DNA of 64,000 bases from Aquimarina sp. U1-2 (GTDB taxonomy: Bacteria; Bacteroidota; Bacteroidia; Flavobacteriales; Flavobacteriaceae): contig NZ_JAGKIK010000001.1 of assembly GCF_017897595.1 (NCBI RefSeq), forward strand, positions 186,001 through 250,000, in the 5' to 3' direction. This document shows, one piece after another, positions 8,480 through 17,377 of this stretch. A model generated the notes under the pieces. It was not told where the DNA came from. It worked only from the letters and a program-made list of their open reading frames with translations, and did no database searches. The translations under genes were made by a program, and so were the position numbers. Position 1 is the first letter of the stretch, and the number at the start of each line of letters is the position of its first letter.

Positions 8480-8535
8480 AGCGGAGACGAAGGGCTCTAT
8501 CAGACAGGCGAAAATAAATGAATACTATTCAATAA
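8480..8535. repeat. dispersed repeat C, copy 1, right half
   Basis: GACGAAGGGCTCTATCAGAC, AGGCGAAAATAAATGAATAC and TATTCAA match 25987-26032. This is the continuation of the half at 7176-7245 beyond the IS110-family element. Confidence 0.75.
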
Positions 8536-8910
8536 AATAATAGGGTTACCCATCTAAGTCTGAGATACTACTTTCTGGGATATTTAGGATCAGAAATGGT
8601 TTACACCCCTCTAAATCTCCCCTCAAGGGGAGACTTTTACCTCCTTTTCTTTTGAAGACGTTGGTGCCGTAACGACGACAGGCGAGATAGAACGCAGGAA
8701 AAGGGATGGATGTTTTTATTGTCATAAAATGATAATGCGAACTAAATGGGCAACCCGTTAAAGTAATAATCAAACCCAGGTGACAATAGCACTTTTAAAA
8801 CCAGATGCCAAGACAAAAAGATCATCTGCTATCTTGATCTTTAATGCGAGACGGTACTGATGCTGCGATACGGTAATGGTTCTGTATTGTAGTACTTAAT
8901 AATGAAAACA
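8536..8910. other. intergenic stretch with a CCCCTCAAGGGG palindrome
   Basis: No gene seen. 8616-8633 is the palindrome TCTCCCCTCAAGGGGAGA, preceded by CACCCCTCTAAA, a short hairpin sequence of a type dispersed in flavobacterial genomes. The frames here are broken and biased by these repeats. Confidence 0.5.
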
Positions 8911-8953
8911 TAAAAAAGCAGAGTATGCATATTTATGTATACCCTGCTTTTTA
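8911..8953 (-). terminator. rho-independent terminator of the AraC gene
   Basis: AAAAAGCAGAGTATGCATA paired with TATGTATACCCTGCTTTTT. On the minus strand the stem ends in a T run, 24 bases past the stop codon of the regulator at 8977-9993. Confidence 0.8.
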
Positions 8954-8976
8954 ATCACACAAACAAATCAATCAAT

Positions 8977-9993
8977 CTAAGCGCTCACAGCTCTATATTT
9001 TAAATTGTCCTGAAAACTTTTTGGACTACAACCATATTTTTCTCTAAAGATTTTAGAAAAATAACTTCTACTACTAAAACCTACACTATACACAATTTCT
9101 GAAATATTGAGGTCAGTGGTTTTTATAAGTTCTTCTGCAATTTCTAACCGGATATTCTTAATATAATCTGTTACTGTTCTTCCAAACAAATGTTTAAAAC
9201 CTGTTTGCAATTTTGCAGCCGGAATACCAGTTTGATTGGTTAGCATATCTACAGAGTATTGAATGTCGGCATTTGCTTTGATACTCGTACCTAATTCTTG
9301 TATTTTTTTAAGTTCGGCCTTGGTGAGTACACCAAAACTGTTTGTATCGGCGTTTAAATCATCCTGATGGTGCTGAATTTCCATTGCCAGAATGAGCTGG
9401 ACCATACCTTCTACCAATAATTTTTTGATAATACCTTCTTCTTTTATTTCATTTATTTTTTCAATCTGTGTAGCAATCTTTAAATTGTAAGAGCCACAAT
9501 AGGTAAATAAACCATCTTTTAGTGTATCGGTAAATAGTGAATGGATGTTCATATCTGAAGTCGTAAAAGACGTAGATAAAGGCATGCAAACTGAAATTAC
9601 GCAGATTTTAACGTGTTCATTCTTCTTGAAATTTAAAAATACGTTTTTGTCTTGGTGATGTACGATTGCAGTCTGGAATTCATTCAACGCATATGTTTTC
9701 TGCATAGATTCAATGCCTATTTCGCTATGATTGTTTTGGCCATATAGAAAATGTACAGGATTCAAATCAGCACTAGCCAAATTCATTTTAAAATCTTCGT
9801 GACAACGCAAGTCGATTTCTAAAAACACTTTATTATCCTGAACAATCATACCCTTTACAGCTCCAGTGGCCAAATGGTTATTTACTTTAATTGTGTGTTC
9901 CCCAAAATTTTTAGAAAGATTTCCTTTTATATTATTTTCTATTTCAGAAAACACATCTATTACGTTAGATTCTTTTACTTCTGTTAATAACAT
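8977..9993 (-). CDS. AraC-family transcriptional regulator, paralogue 1
   Basis: 338 residues. The C-terminal 100 carry the double helix-turn-helix: AAKLQTGFKHLFGRTVTDYI, then the hallmark second helix ISEIVYSVGFSSRSYFSKIF and the KYGCSPKSF tail. The N-terminal 220 residues form a ligand-sensing part shared with four other regulators in this window (GEHTIKVNNHLATGAVKG, then NPVHFLYG). No signal peptide or kinase domain. It is monocistronic with its own terminator. The first paralogue is near the signalling genes but has no obvious target beside it. Confidence 0.9.
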   Translation of the reverse strand: MLLTEVKESNVIDVFSEIENNIKGNLSKNFGEHTIKVNNHLATGAVKGMIVQDNKVFLEIDLRCHEDFKMNLASADLNPVHFLYGQNNHSEIGIESMQKTYALNEFQTAIVHHQDKNVFLNFKKNEHVKICVISVCMPLSTSFTTSDMNIHSLFTDTLKDGLFTYCGSYNLKIATQIEKINEIKEEGIIKKLLVEGMVQLILAMEIQHHQDDLNADTNSFGVLTKAELKKIQELGTSIKANADIQYSVDMLTNQTGIPAAKLQTGFKHLFGRTVTDYIKNIRLEIAEELIKTTDLNISEIVYSVGFSSRSYFSKIFREKYGCSPKSFQDNLKYRAVSA

Positions 9994-10650
9994 AACTTTC
10001 TTTTTAAGGTGATTAAATATTCTTTGTATGCAAATCGAATTCTGTTTCTGATCCGATTTGATCAGTATTCTGAAGACTGCTATTTAAATTTGTTGACACT
10101 ACTAAGGTTATAGGTGTCTGCTTTTTGAATACTCTTCCGACTCTTGCATATTGATTCATACGTATAATTTTGACGATTTGTGTATTTATCTAATGTTTCA
10201 ACAAAGATCTACATCGCAATGGCCTAACTCGTTATATAATTTTCGGATTGTATTATAAAATTTTTTGATTTTCAATTCAGAAGAATAAAAACGTTAAAAT
10301 AGAAATGAAATATTAACATTTTTTAGGATTTTATAAGAATATTGCAATTTTTGGATTCGTGCAGTTGCAACCAAAAGTGAATAAAAAGTAAGACTAATGA
10401 ATAGTCTGAAATACGATCTGCCGAATTTTGAGAACTAATACCAGGTCTCGACTGAGCCTGTCCTAAGCTCTGAAGAAGGGCTCAACCAGATAGCGAAAGT
10501 AAACGAACACCATCCAACACTATAATGATCAAACTCAGATTAAGAGGAACTAAAATGCTTCAGAAAAAGAAAGAGAGAATAAACTACCAAGGCAAGCCTA
10601 ACAATGTAAAAACCCTTCGGCAGTCTCAATAAAGATCGTTCTTATAAGAT
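9994..10650. other. intergenic stretch containing repeat C copy 2
   Basis: About 650 bases without a gene. The right part holds repeat C copy 2 (10441-10520). The part next to 9993 should contain the AraC promoter. Nothing else was recognised. Confidence 0.6.
10441..10520. repeat. dispersed repeat C, copy 2
   Basis: CCAGGTCTCGACTGAGCCTG, TCCTAAGCTCTGAAGAAGGG, CTCAACCAGATAGCGAAAGT and AAACGAACACCAT follow the same order as the copies at 7176/8480 and 25906. This copy is uninterrupted. Confidence 0.7.
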
Positions 10651-11097
10651 CTATATACTTAATATGAAGTTATCTCGATTCAAATTAGAAGTATGATACT
10701 GCCAATTCAACTTAAGCACTTCTCGAATTGCTTTTTTAAGCTTTGAAAAGTCATTGGGCTTGTTGATATAAATATTAGCTCCCTTAATAAATGTTTGTTC
10801 GATGTCCTTTTCTGATGATGACGTAGAATAAATAGCTACCGATACATCTTTTAAATTAGTTGTATTTCTAATTTCAGAAAGACATTGAATTCCGTTTTTA
10901 ACAGGCATATTCAAATCTAAAAATACCAAATGAGGTAAGGGTTGACCAGATAGAGAAATATAATCCATAAACTCTTGACCATTACTAAATAAAAGCAAGT
11001 TAGTATTGATATCTAATTCTTCAATAGCATCTTTAAAAAGCAAACGGTCATCTTCATCATCATCTACCAATACTACTTTTAATGCATCTAAGTTCAT
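10651..11097 (-). CDS. single-domain response regulator
   Basis: 148 residues, a lone REC domain. The acidic pocket is VDDDEDD near residue 12, the phosphoacceptor is Asp61 in LVFLDLNMPVKNG, then the Thr/Ser switch (IYSTSSS) and Lys in INKPNDF. With no output domain it acts through protein contacts, in the manner of the Rcp1-like regulators common beside PAS histidine kinases. It lies 12 bases downstream of the HTH gene in the same orientation, so the two are probably co-transcribed. The histidine kinase at 11932, divergent from this pair, is a likely partner. Confidence 0.88.
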   Translation of the reverse strand: MNLDALKVVLVDDDEDDRLLFKDAIEELDINTNLLLFSNGQEFMDYISLSGQPLPHLVFLDLNMPVKNGIQCLSEIRNTTNLKDVSVAIYSTSSSEKDIEQTFIKGANIYINKPNDFSKLKKAIREVLKLNWQYHTSNLNRDNFILSI

Positions 11098-11109
11098 GTG
11101 CGTGCGTCG

Positions 11110-11670
11110 TTATAACGTATTTAATTCTTTATTACGTTCTTTTATAATTCGTTGAAATGAAGTAGGTGTCAAACCTGTGGTTTTTTTGAATTGCCCAGAC
11201 AAATGTGCAACACTACTATATCCTAATGTATATGCAACTTCAGTAAGTGTTAGGCGGTTTTCAAGTATTAGAGATTTGGCTCTATCAATTCGCTTTAGAA
11301 TAACAAAACTTTCTATAGAGGTATAGGTACTTTCAGAAAATATATTAGAAAGATACGTATAAGAATATCCTAAACTTTCAGACAAATAGGTAGACGTTTT
11401 AAACTGCCTTTCTATAGATGAGTCATTGATCATTTCAGTTATAGCATCTTTTATTCTTTGCACAATCTCGCTTTTATGATCATTAATGATATCAATACCG
11501 TAAATAGATAGTAATGTAGTAAGCTCTTTGATAGTTTGGCTGCTCAATGAGTTATTAAATTCAACTTCGCCTAATCTATTGATTTTATAATGCACACCAA
11601 TCTTGTCTAACTGCTCTTCCAATATTTTCCTGAAAATTTTATTAATATCATATTTAAGGTAAAGCTTCAT
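11110..11670 (-). CDS. AraC-type HTH regulator with an HMA-like N-domain lacking the Cys pair
   Basis: 186 residues. The C-terminal half is an AraC double HTH (LSESLGYSYTYLSNIFSEST, LTEVAYTLGYSSVAHLSGQF, GLTPTSFQ). The N-terminal 70 residues (KLYLKYDINKIFRKILEEQL ... LGEVEF ... DIINDHKSEI) follow the pattern of the short regulators of this phylum whose N-domain resembles a heavy-metal-associated fold, but the usual CxxC is absent (YDINKIF in its place). It therefore probably does not bind metal by that route. Located upstream of, and co-directional with, the response regulator. Confidence 0.8.
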   Translation of the reverse strand: MKLYLKYDINKIFRKILEEQLDKIGVHYKINRLGEVEFNNSLSSQTIKELTTLLSIYGIDIINDHKSEIVQRIKDAITEMINDSSIERQFKTSTYLSESLGYSYTYLSNIFSESTYTSIESFVILKRIDRAKSLILENRLTLTEVAYTLGYSSVAHLSGQFKKTTGLTPTSFQRIIKERNKELNTL

Positions 11671-11931
11671 AGAGATTCTAGCTACTTCTTATACTGTCTG
11701 TTCATTTTTTTCTAAACAAAGATAAACAATACAACGTATCAAATACATGCATCTCTTCACTGAATTACGCGTATTTTATCGCAAATGAATTTTTCTTTAA
11801 CAATTTAAGGACATTTTACAAAATCATGAAGTTTTTTTGTTCAATTCATGTTACAACTTGATTTTTACCCGTAATCATTATTATAAAAAGGATCATTTTA
11901 TTAGTTTTAAACTTCAAAAAAAGAAGGAGAA

Positions 11932-13461
11932 TTGACAAAATCATTAAATTTTTTACAAGATATATTAACCCGATCCAATAATTTGGTGTTTTACTTTATT
12001 CCTGTCTATGAGGATCGTGGTATTGTTGATTTTAACCTGGATTTTGTGACTCCGAATATCACTAATTTTGGAAAGGGCTTACAAAGTAATATAGTGAATA
12101 AGAAATTAAGCTTGCTGTATCCCGACGCTTTTTCTAACGGAGTTTTTGAGATTTTGATCGCCTGCCTCACCAAAGAAGATTTTAAGATATCGTTTCAGCG
12201 TGAAATTGATTTTTGCGGTTCAAAGACTTGGTTTCGATGTAAAGCAGCTCCTTATGAAAATGGCCTCACTATTACATGTAGCGAAATTTCAAAACTTAAA
12301 CATACTGAACGAGAGCTTAGAAAATTAAATAGACAATTAGAATTTCAGAATGCAACGTTAAGTGAAGCTGAAACTATCTCTAAATCGGCCAGTTTTCGAT
12401 GGAATATCAAGAAAAACACCTGGATATTATCTAAGAATATCAAAAATTTATTTGATATAGATCACAAGACCATAGCATCCTATGAAAATGGAATATTTGA
12501 TCTGATGACAGCCACACATAAAAAAAATATCTTATCCAAAATTGACCAGCATCAATATGATGATCAATTGACTGCACAATTTTTTAAGGTAAACGTAAAT
12601 AGCAAATTAAGGCATTTTTCGTTATCAGGAAATTTTGTACCCGTCGCGGCAGGTCAAATCATGTTAGGTGTGATCAAAGACATCACCGAAGAAGTTGAAA
12701 ATGAAAAAATACTGAGACAACAAAACGAAGAATTGCTTCAAATTAATTCTGAGTTAGACTCATTTAATCATATTGCTAGTCACGACCTACAAGAACCGCT
12801 TCGTAAAATAAGGATCTTTATTTCTAGAGTTAATGATTTGGGTCACGAAGATCTTTCTGATAAAGCGAAAACATATTTAGCAAAAATAGAAGCATCGGCA
12901 GATCGAATGCAAAAATTGATCAAACAACTACTAACCTACTCGAGAATTGGAAAAGCAGGGATCTCATTCGAAAACGTAAATCTGCAAGAAGTGCTAACAT
13001 CTACTATTCAAGATCTTAAAGAAACTAAAACGAATTCGTTTAATGTACACCAAATCAAAGAACTTCCTGTTATCAAAGGTGTTACTTTTTTAATTTATCA
13101 ATTATTCTATAACCTACTTACAAATGCTATTAAATATCGAGACCCCAGTCGACCATTACATATCGAAATTATATCTCAGATCGTTACCGAAACTAATTAC
13201 TATCGAGATAAAAAATCAAAAGAAACGCATCAAATGATCGAATTAAAATTTCAAGATAATGGGATTGGATTCGAGCAAGAATATGTAGATAAGGTTTTTG
13301 AGCTATTTCAGAGGTTACATCAGAAAAATGAATATTCTGGTACGGGTATTGGGCTGGCCATTTGCAGAAAAATTGTAGAAACTCATCAGGGCACTATTTC
13401 AGCAGAAGGAAAACCGGGTAAAGGTGCTACATTTATAGTGCGACTACCTATGCATCAATAA
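11932..13461 (+). CDS. PAS sensor histidine kinase
   Basis: 509 residues. Two PAS-like regions (about 1-130 and 140-250) lead into a coiled coil (LRQQNEELLQINSELDSF), a HisKA domain with phosphoacceptor His in FNHIASHDLQEPLRK, and an HATPase_c domain with N box (FYNLLTNAIKYRD), G1 (DNGIGF) and G2 (GTGIGLAICRKIV). No membrane segment, so it senses a cytosolic signal. The start is TTG at 11932: AAGGAG sits just upstream, which is unusual in this phylum, and the next in-frame Met is far inside the first domain. It is divergent from the HTH/response-regulator pair. Confidence 0.9.
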   Translation: MTKSLNFLQDILTRSNNLVFYFIPVYEDRGIVDFNLDFVTPNITNFGKGLQSNIVNKKLSLLYPDAFSNGVFEILIACLTKEDFKISFQREIDFCGSKTWFRCKAAPYENGLTITCSEISKLKHTERELRKLNRQLEFQNATLSEAETISKSASFRWNIKKNTWILSKNIKNLFDIDHKTIASYENGIFDLMTATHKKNILSKIDQHQYDDQLTAQFFKVNVNSKLRHFSLSGNFVPVAAGQIMLGVIKDITEEVENEKILRQQNEELLQINSELDSFNHIASHDLQEPLRKIRIFISRVNDLGHEDLSDKAKTYLAKIEASADRMQKLIKQLLTYSRIGKAGISFENVNLQEVLTSTIQDLKETKTNSFNVHQIKELPVIKGVTFLIYQLFYNLLTNAIKYRDPSRPLHIEIISQIVTETNYYRDKKSKETHQMIELKFQDNGIGFEQEYVDKVFELFQRLHQKNEYSGTGIGLAICRKIVETHQGTISAEGKPGKGATFIVRLPMHQ

Positions 13462-13640
13462 GTAATTTTGTAGAATATTTTATTATATGTCTATTCCTAA
13501 ATATCAATCCCTTAATTTAAACCAGTTTTTTATGTATCGAGGACACATTTCTATGAATTGTTACATAATGAATAGCATACATCCTATATTTTTAAATTGG
13601 TGAATCAAAACACATCAATCAAATTCAAAAACAATTACTT

Positions 13641-15842
13641 ATGGAAAGTCCGTCAACCTTATATCCTAAAAAAGTTGATCTCACCAATTGTGATAAAGAG
13701 CCGATTCATAGTATTGATACTATTCAAGATCATGGTTTTTTATTAGCTTTTGATCTGCAAACAAAAGCTATTACTTTTTATAGTGAAAATTGTATCGAGT
13801 TATTCGATATCGAAACTGCTACAATAACATCTACTACACTTTATGATTTATTTGCCGAAGAAACTGTTACCCATGTTCTTGCTGCCATAGATCAGGAAAA
13901 AAAATCTCCTCTTCATCTATCGCTGCACGACCACAACTACATTTTAATAGCGCATCACAACGGTGATCACGGTATTTTGGAACTAGAACCCACGGGGAAG
14001 CATATAGATCCTATACAATATCAAGAGCAGTTATCGACCGTAATTACCAAACTTAATCTCGCTACCGATGAGTTGTCGATGTGTGATGCAGCTGCGCAGT
14101 TAATTAAAGATTTTTTTGGATATGACAGGGTGATGATTTATCAATTTGATGCCCAATGGAACGGAAAAGTAGTCTCAGAAATACGGGAACCTGAATTAGA
14201 AAGTTGGTTAGGATTACATTATCCGGCATCTGACATTCCGCAACAAGCAAGAAAACTTTTTTTAAAACAAGGGGTTCGTATTATTTCAGATGTAGCATCC
14301 CAGCCAAAACGCATCATAAAAAATACTGCTTCTGCATCACCTCTAGATGTTTCCAGATCAGAGCTTAGAGCGGTATCTCCTATTCATATAGAATACCTAA
14401 CCAATATGGGGGTAAGTGCTACACTTACCGCTGCCATAGTTTTTCAGGATCAACTATGGGGATTAGTAGCGTGTCATAACTACAGCCCAAAGTTTATAAA
14501 TTATCATCGCCGGGTTTCCTGTAAATTTATTACTCAGGTATTTTCAACACAATTAGGACTGCAATCAACTAATTCATTACTTCAAAAAACAAATGAATCT
14601 AATAAAGTAAGATCCAGACTTATTGAAAAAATGAGCCAAAATTGGGATATCGACACTATCATATCAGATGATCATTATTCTATTCTTGATATTGCTGATG
14701 CTGAAGGTGCGGCTCTCTGCTTAAACCAACAAATTAAAACTATAGGCAACACCCCATCGAATCAAGAAATTCAACAACTCATCGATTGGCTTATTGAAAA
14801 ATCTGAAACCGACATATATACCACTAATCATTTAAGCGGGGAATATAATAACGGAAAAGATATCATTAAAGAGGCTTCGGGAGTCTTAGCGGTCTTTTTA
14901 AGTAAATCAAAAAGAAATATTCTTTTATGGTTTAAACCTGAAATCATTCAAACAGTAGATTGGGGAGGCAATCCTCACAAAGCCGTTACTGTAGATAATG
15001 AAAGACTAAGTCCAAGAAAATCTTTTGCCAAATGGTCTATCGAGCATACCGGGCACAGCGCACCCTGGCATGATTATGAAATAGCAGCAGCAAAAGCCTT
15101 AAAAGATCATATTGCCGAAATTATCATTCAAAAATATGATGAAATTAATACCCTAAACCAAAAATTAAAAAGTGCATATAACGAACTAGAATCGTTTAGT
15201 TACAGTGTCTCTCATGATTTAAGAGCGCCGCTACGCGGAATTGATGGTTTTGCACAAATAATTAAAGAGGATTATTATGAAACTCTTGATGATTTTGGCA
15301 AACAAGCAGTACGTACTATCATTTCTTCTATTGATAAAATGAATCTTCTTATTGACGATATTCTGGCTTTTTCGAGCCTGGGAAAAACTTCCTTGAAAAA
15401 AGAAGAATTATCGATGTATAATGTCGTAGATGAAGTGCTAGAATTTTTACAAGTTGATGTTTTTTACACCAATTTTCAAATACAGATACAAGATTTACCC
15501 CATGATTACGGCGATCGTGTCATGATTTTTCAACTATTCAACAATCTTATTGGTAACGCTTTAAAATATTCATCTAAAGTAAAGCATCCAGAAATTACTA
15601 TCGGACATGAACATGGCGTATACTTTGTAAAAGATAATGGAATTGGGTTCAACGTAACGCATGATGATAAAATTTTTGGCGTATTCAATCGATTAGTTAA
15701 TGACGAATATGAGGGCTCTGGTATTGGGCTTGCGATTGCTAAACGAGTAGTCGAAAAACATAACGGAAGTATTTGGGCAAAGAGTGAACTTAATAGAGGA
15801 GCAACTTTTTATTTTACATTGAACGAAAAAAAGAATGAATAA
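13641..15842 (+). CDS. bphP: bacteriophytochrome histidine kinase
   Basis: 733 residues in the order PAS-GAF-PHY-HisKA-HATPase. Cys17 in LTNCDKEPIHSID is at the biliverdin-attachment position of bacteriophytochromes. The GAF domain holds the chromophore-pocket motif YPASDIPQQAR with Asp198 and the conserved VACHNYS. The PHY tongue motif PRKSF is at 458-462. HisKA has His525 in SYSVSHDLRAPLRG; HATPase has NNLIGNALKYSS, DNGIGF and GSGIGLAIAKRVV. It is a red/far-red light sensor that signals through the response regulator after it; the heme oxygenase two genes on supplies its chromophore. Confidence 0.93.
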   Translation: MESPSTLYPKKVDLTNCDKEPIHSIDTIQDHGFLLAFDLQTKAITFYSENCIELFDIETATITSTTLYDLFAEETVTHVLAAIDQEKKSPLHLSLHDHNYILIAHHNGDHGILELEPTGKHIDPIQYQEQLSTVITKLNLATDELSMCDAAAQLIKDFFGYDRVMIYQFDAQWNGKVVSEIREPELESWLGLHYPASDIPQQARKLFLKQGVRIISDVASQPKRIIKNTASASPLDVSRSELRAVSPIHIEYLTNMGVSATLTAAIVFQDQLWGLVACHNYSPKFINYHRRVSCKFITQVFSTQLGLQSTNSLLQKTNESNKVRSRLIEKMSQNWDIDTIISDDHYSILDIADAEGAALCLNQQIKTIGNTPSNQEIQQLIDWLIEKSETDIYTTNHLSGEYNNGKDIIKEASGVLAVFLSKSKRNILLWFKPEIIQTVDWGGNPHKAVTVDNERLSPRKSFAKWSIEHTGHSAPWHDYEIAAAKALKDHIAEIIIQKYDEINTLNQKLKSAYNELESFSYSVSHDLRAPLRGIDGFAQIIKEDYYETLDDFGKQAVRTIISSIDKMNLLIDDILAFSSLGKTSLKKEELSMYNVVDEVLEFLQVDVFYTNFQIQIQDLPHDYGDRVMIFQLFNNLIGNALKYSSKVKHPEITIGHEHGVYFVKDNGIGFNVTHDDKIFGVFNRLVNDEYEGSGIGLAIAKRVVEKHNGSIWAKSELNRGATFYFTLNEKKNE

Positions 15843-15936
15843 TTTTTATCAAACTCAACTTGGCTTTTTTGATTAGTTAAACCGGTTCATAAAAAACATA
15901 TTACTACAAAAACATAGTTTTTAATACATTTGAAGA

Positions 15937-16365
15937 ATGAAGAAACCATACGTACTATCAGTAGAAGATAATCGTTCTGATATTGCTCTCATGGAACGAG
16001 TTTTCGAAAAAGAAATACCGAATTGTAATGTATCGCATATAGAAGACGGCGAATCTGCAATACAATATTTTGAAAGCATGCAATTTGCAGACCATCCACC
16101 TAAATGCATTTTAATGGATATAAAATTACCAAAAATGAATGGTCTCGAAGTTTTAAACTATTTACGGAATAAAAAAATGATCAAAAATATTCCGGTTATT
16201 ATTTTAAGTTCTTCTGACCGACCAGAAGAGATTATCGAAACTTATGCCCTTGGCGGAAATAGTTACATAGAAAAACCAAAAACCTATGCCGATTTAAAAG
16301 AGCAATTGCCAAAAATTATCCAATATTGGACCACCTTTAATAAAGCTCCACAAGAAATTATTTAA
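15937..16365 (+). CDS. response regulator of the bacteriophytochrome
   Basis: 142 residues, single REC domain. Acidic residues are in SVEDNRSD, phosphoacceptor Asp61 in CILMDIKLPKMNG, switch residues in ILSSSD and Lys in IEKPKTY. It has the size and C-terminal pattern of the Rcp1/BphR proteins encoded beside phytochromes. It follows bphP by 94 bases and precedes the heme oxygenase by 11, so all three are probably one unit. No DNA-binding domain: output is by protein contact or phosphotransfer. Confidence 0.88.
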   Translation: MKKPYVLSVEDNRSDIALMERVFEKEIPNCNVSHIEDGESAIQYFESMQFADHPPKCILMDIKLPKMNGLEVLNYLRNKKMIKNIPVIILSSSDRPEEIIETYALGGNSYIEKPKTYADLKEQLPKIIQYWTTFNKAPQEII

Positions 16366-16376
16366 TATATATATTT

Positions 16377-16976
16377 ATGAATAGAAACCTCGATAATAAT
16401 ACGCATAGTGATCAACCTTTTTCTATTCTGAAGCATTTAAAACAAAGTACCGCAGAACATCATCGAATCGCAGAGCAAGGTAATCTTGCAAAATATATTA
16501 TAGACCATAGCATTACTGAAGATCAATACATCGAATTGCTTAAAAAAAACTATAGCACCTATCTTTTGGTAGAAAACTATTTATTTGTACATAAGAATCT
16601 ACTCCCTACAGATTTACAATCCATGATTAACTTCGAAAAAAGTGGTGCATTACAAAAAGATCTTTTAGCCTTATCTGTAGCTAGCAATTCTGTTACTAAA
16701 ACCACTTTTGAAATGCCAGTCACACTAGGCGCATTACTAGGAAGTGCCTATGTTATTGAAGGTTCTATGCTTGGTGGTCTGCTCATTTCAAAACACCTGA
16801 GTTCCTGTAAAAACCTGAATACGATAACAACGCATCATTTTTTTGGTGGACAACCGAAATCTCATACTGCGAGATGGAAAAAATTTTGTAATATCGTTGA
16901 AGGCATTACATTACCTTCTAAAGAAATTGATGCTTCAGTACATGCAGCAGCACAGGTATTTGAGAAATTTTACTAA
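16377..16976 (+). CDS. bphO: biliverdin-producing heme oxygenase
   Basis: 199 residues, the usual size for bacterial heme oxygenases. The N-terminal LKQSTAEHHRIAEQ fits the proximal-ligand pattern T-x3-H-x3-E, giving His29 as heme ligand and Glu33. The distal helix is GSAYVIEGSMLGGLLISKHL, with the Gly-rich kink of the family. It opens heme to biliverdin, CO and iron; biliverdin is the chromophore bound by the phytochrome encoded upstream. The placement in the bphP-regulator-bphO cassette supports the call. Confidence 0.9.
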   Translation: MNRNLDNNTHSDQPFSILKHLKQSTAEHHRIAEQGNLAKYIIDHSITEDQYIELLKKNYSTYLLVENYLFVHKNLLPTDLQSMINFEKSGALQKDLLALSVASNSVTKTTFEMPVTLGALLGSAYVIEGSMLGGLLISKHLSSCKNLNTITTHHFFGGQPKSHTARWKKFCNIVEGITLPSKEIDASVHAAAQVFEKFY

Positions 16977-17016
16977 TGAACTGGTTTGAAATAATGTAAT
17001 CGAAAACAATAAACCT

Positions 17017-17358
17017 ATGCACTTTGATGCCATTGTAGTATTCATATCTGCGATTTCATTCCTTTTCTATGGGATAAGCTGTTTATTTTCAACAAGAATG
17101 AAGAACGAGTTTATTCGTTTTGGCCTGGCAAAAAGAAGAACACTTACCGGAATATTACAGCTTATCGGAGGTGTGGGTCTTATTCTTGGTTATTTTTTTA
17201 GTCCCACACTTCTTATACTTTCGTCTGGAGGACTTGCTTTACTAATGATTCTTGGATTTGGTGTACGATTAAAAATAAAAGATCCTATACTAGCAGCAAT
17301 ACCGGCATTAGTCTATGCTATTCTTAATATATACATATGCATGGCATATATCGTTTAA
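17017..17358 (+). CDS. DoxX-like small membrane protein
   Basis: 113 residues with about four hydrophobic helices (IVVFISAISFLFYGISCLF, GILQLIGGVGLILGYFF, LSSGGLALLMILGFGV, AALVYAILNIYIC) in the order of DoxX-like/DoxX_2 proteins. The function of this branch is unknown. It starts 40 bases after the heme oxygenase in the same orientation and could be the last gene of that unit. It is convergent with a second DoxX-like gene. Confidence 0.75.
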   Translation: MHFDAIVVFISAISFLFYGISCLFSTRMKNEFIRFGLAKRRTLTGILQLIGGVGLILGYFFSPTLLILSSGGLALLMILGFGVRLKIKDPILAAIPALVYAILNIYICMAYIV

Positions 17359-17377
17359 AGGCAATATACAAATAGAC

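Noticed and set aside
8546-8773. Minus-strand frame of 75 codons.
   Set aside because: It is formed by the CCCCTCAAGGGG palindromic repeat and flanking repeat C; no protein signal.
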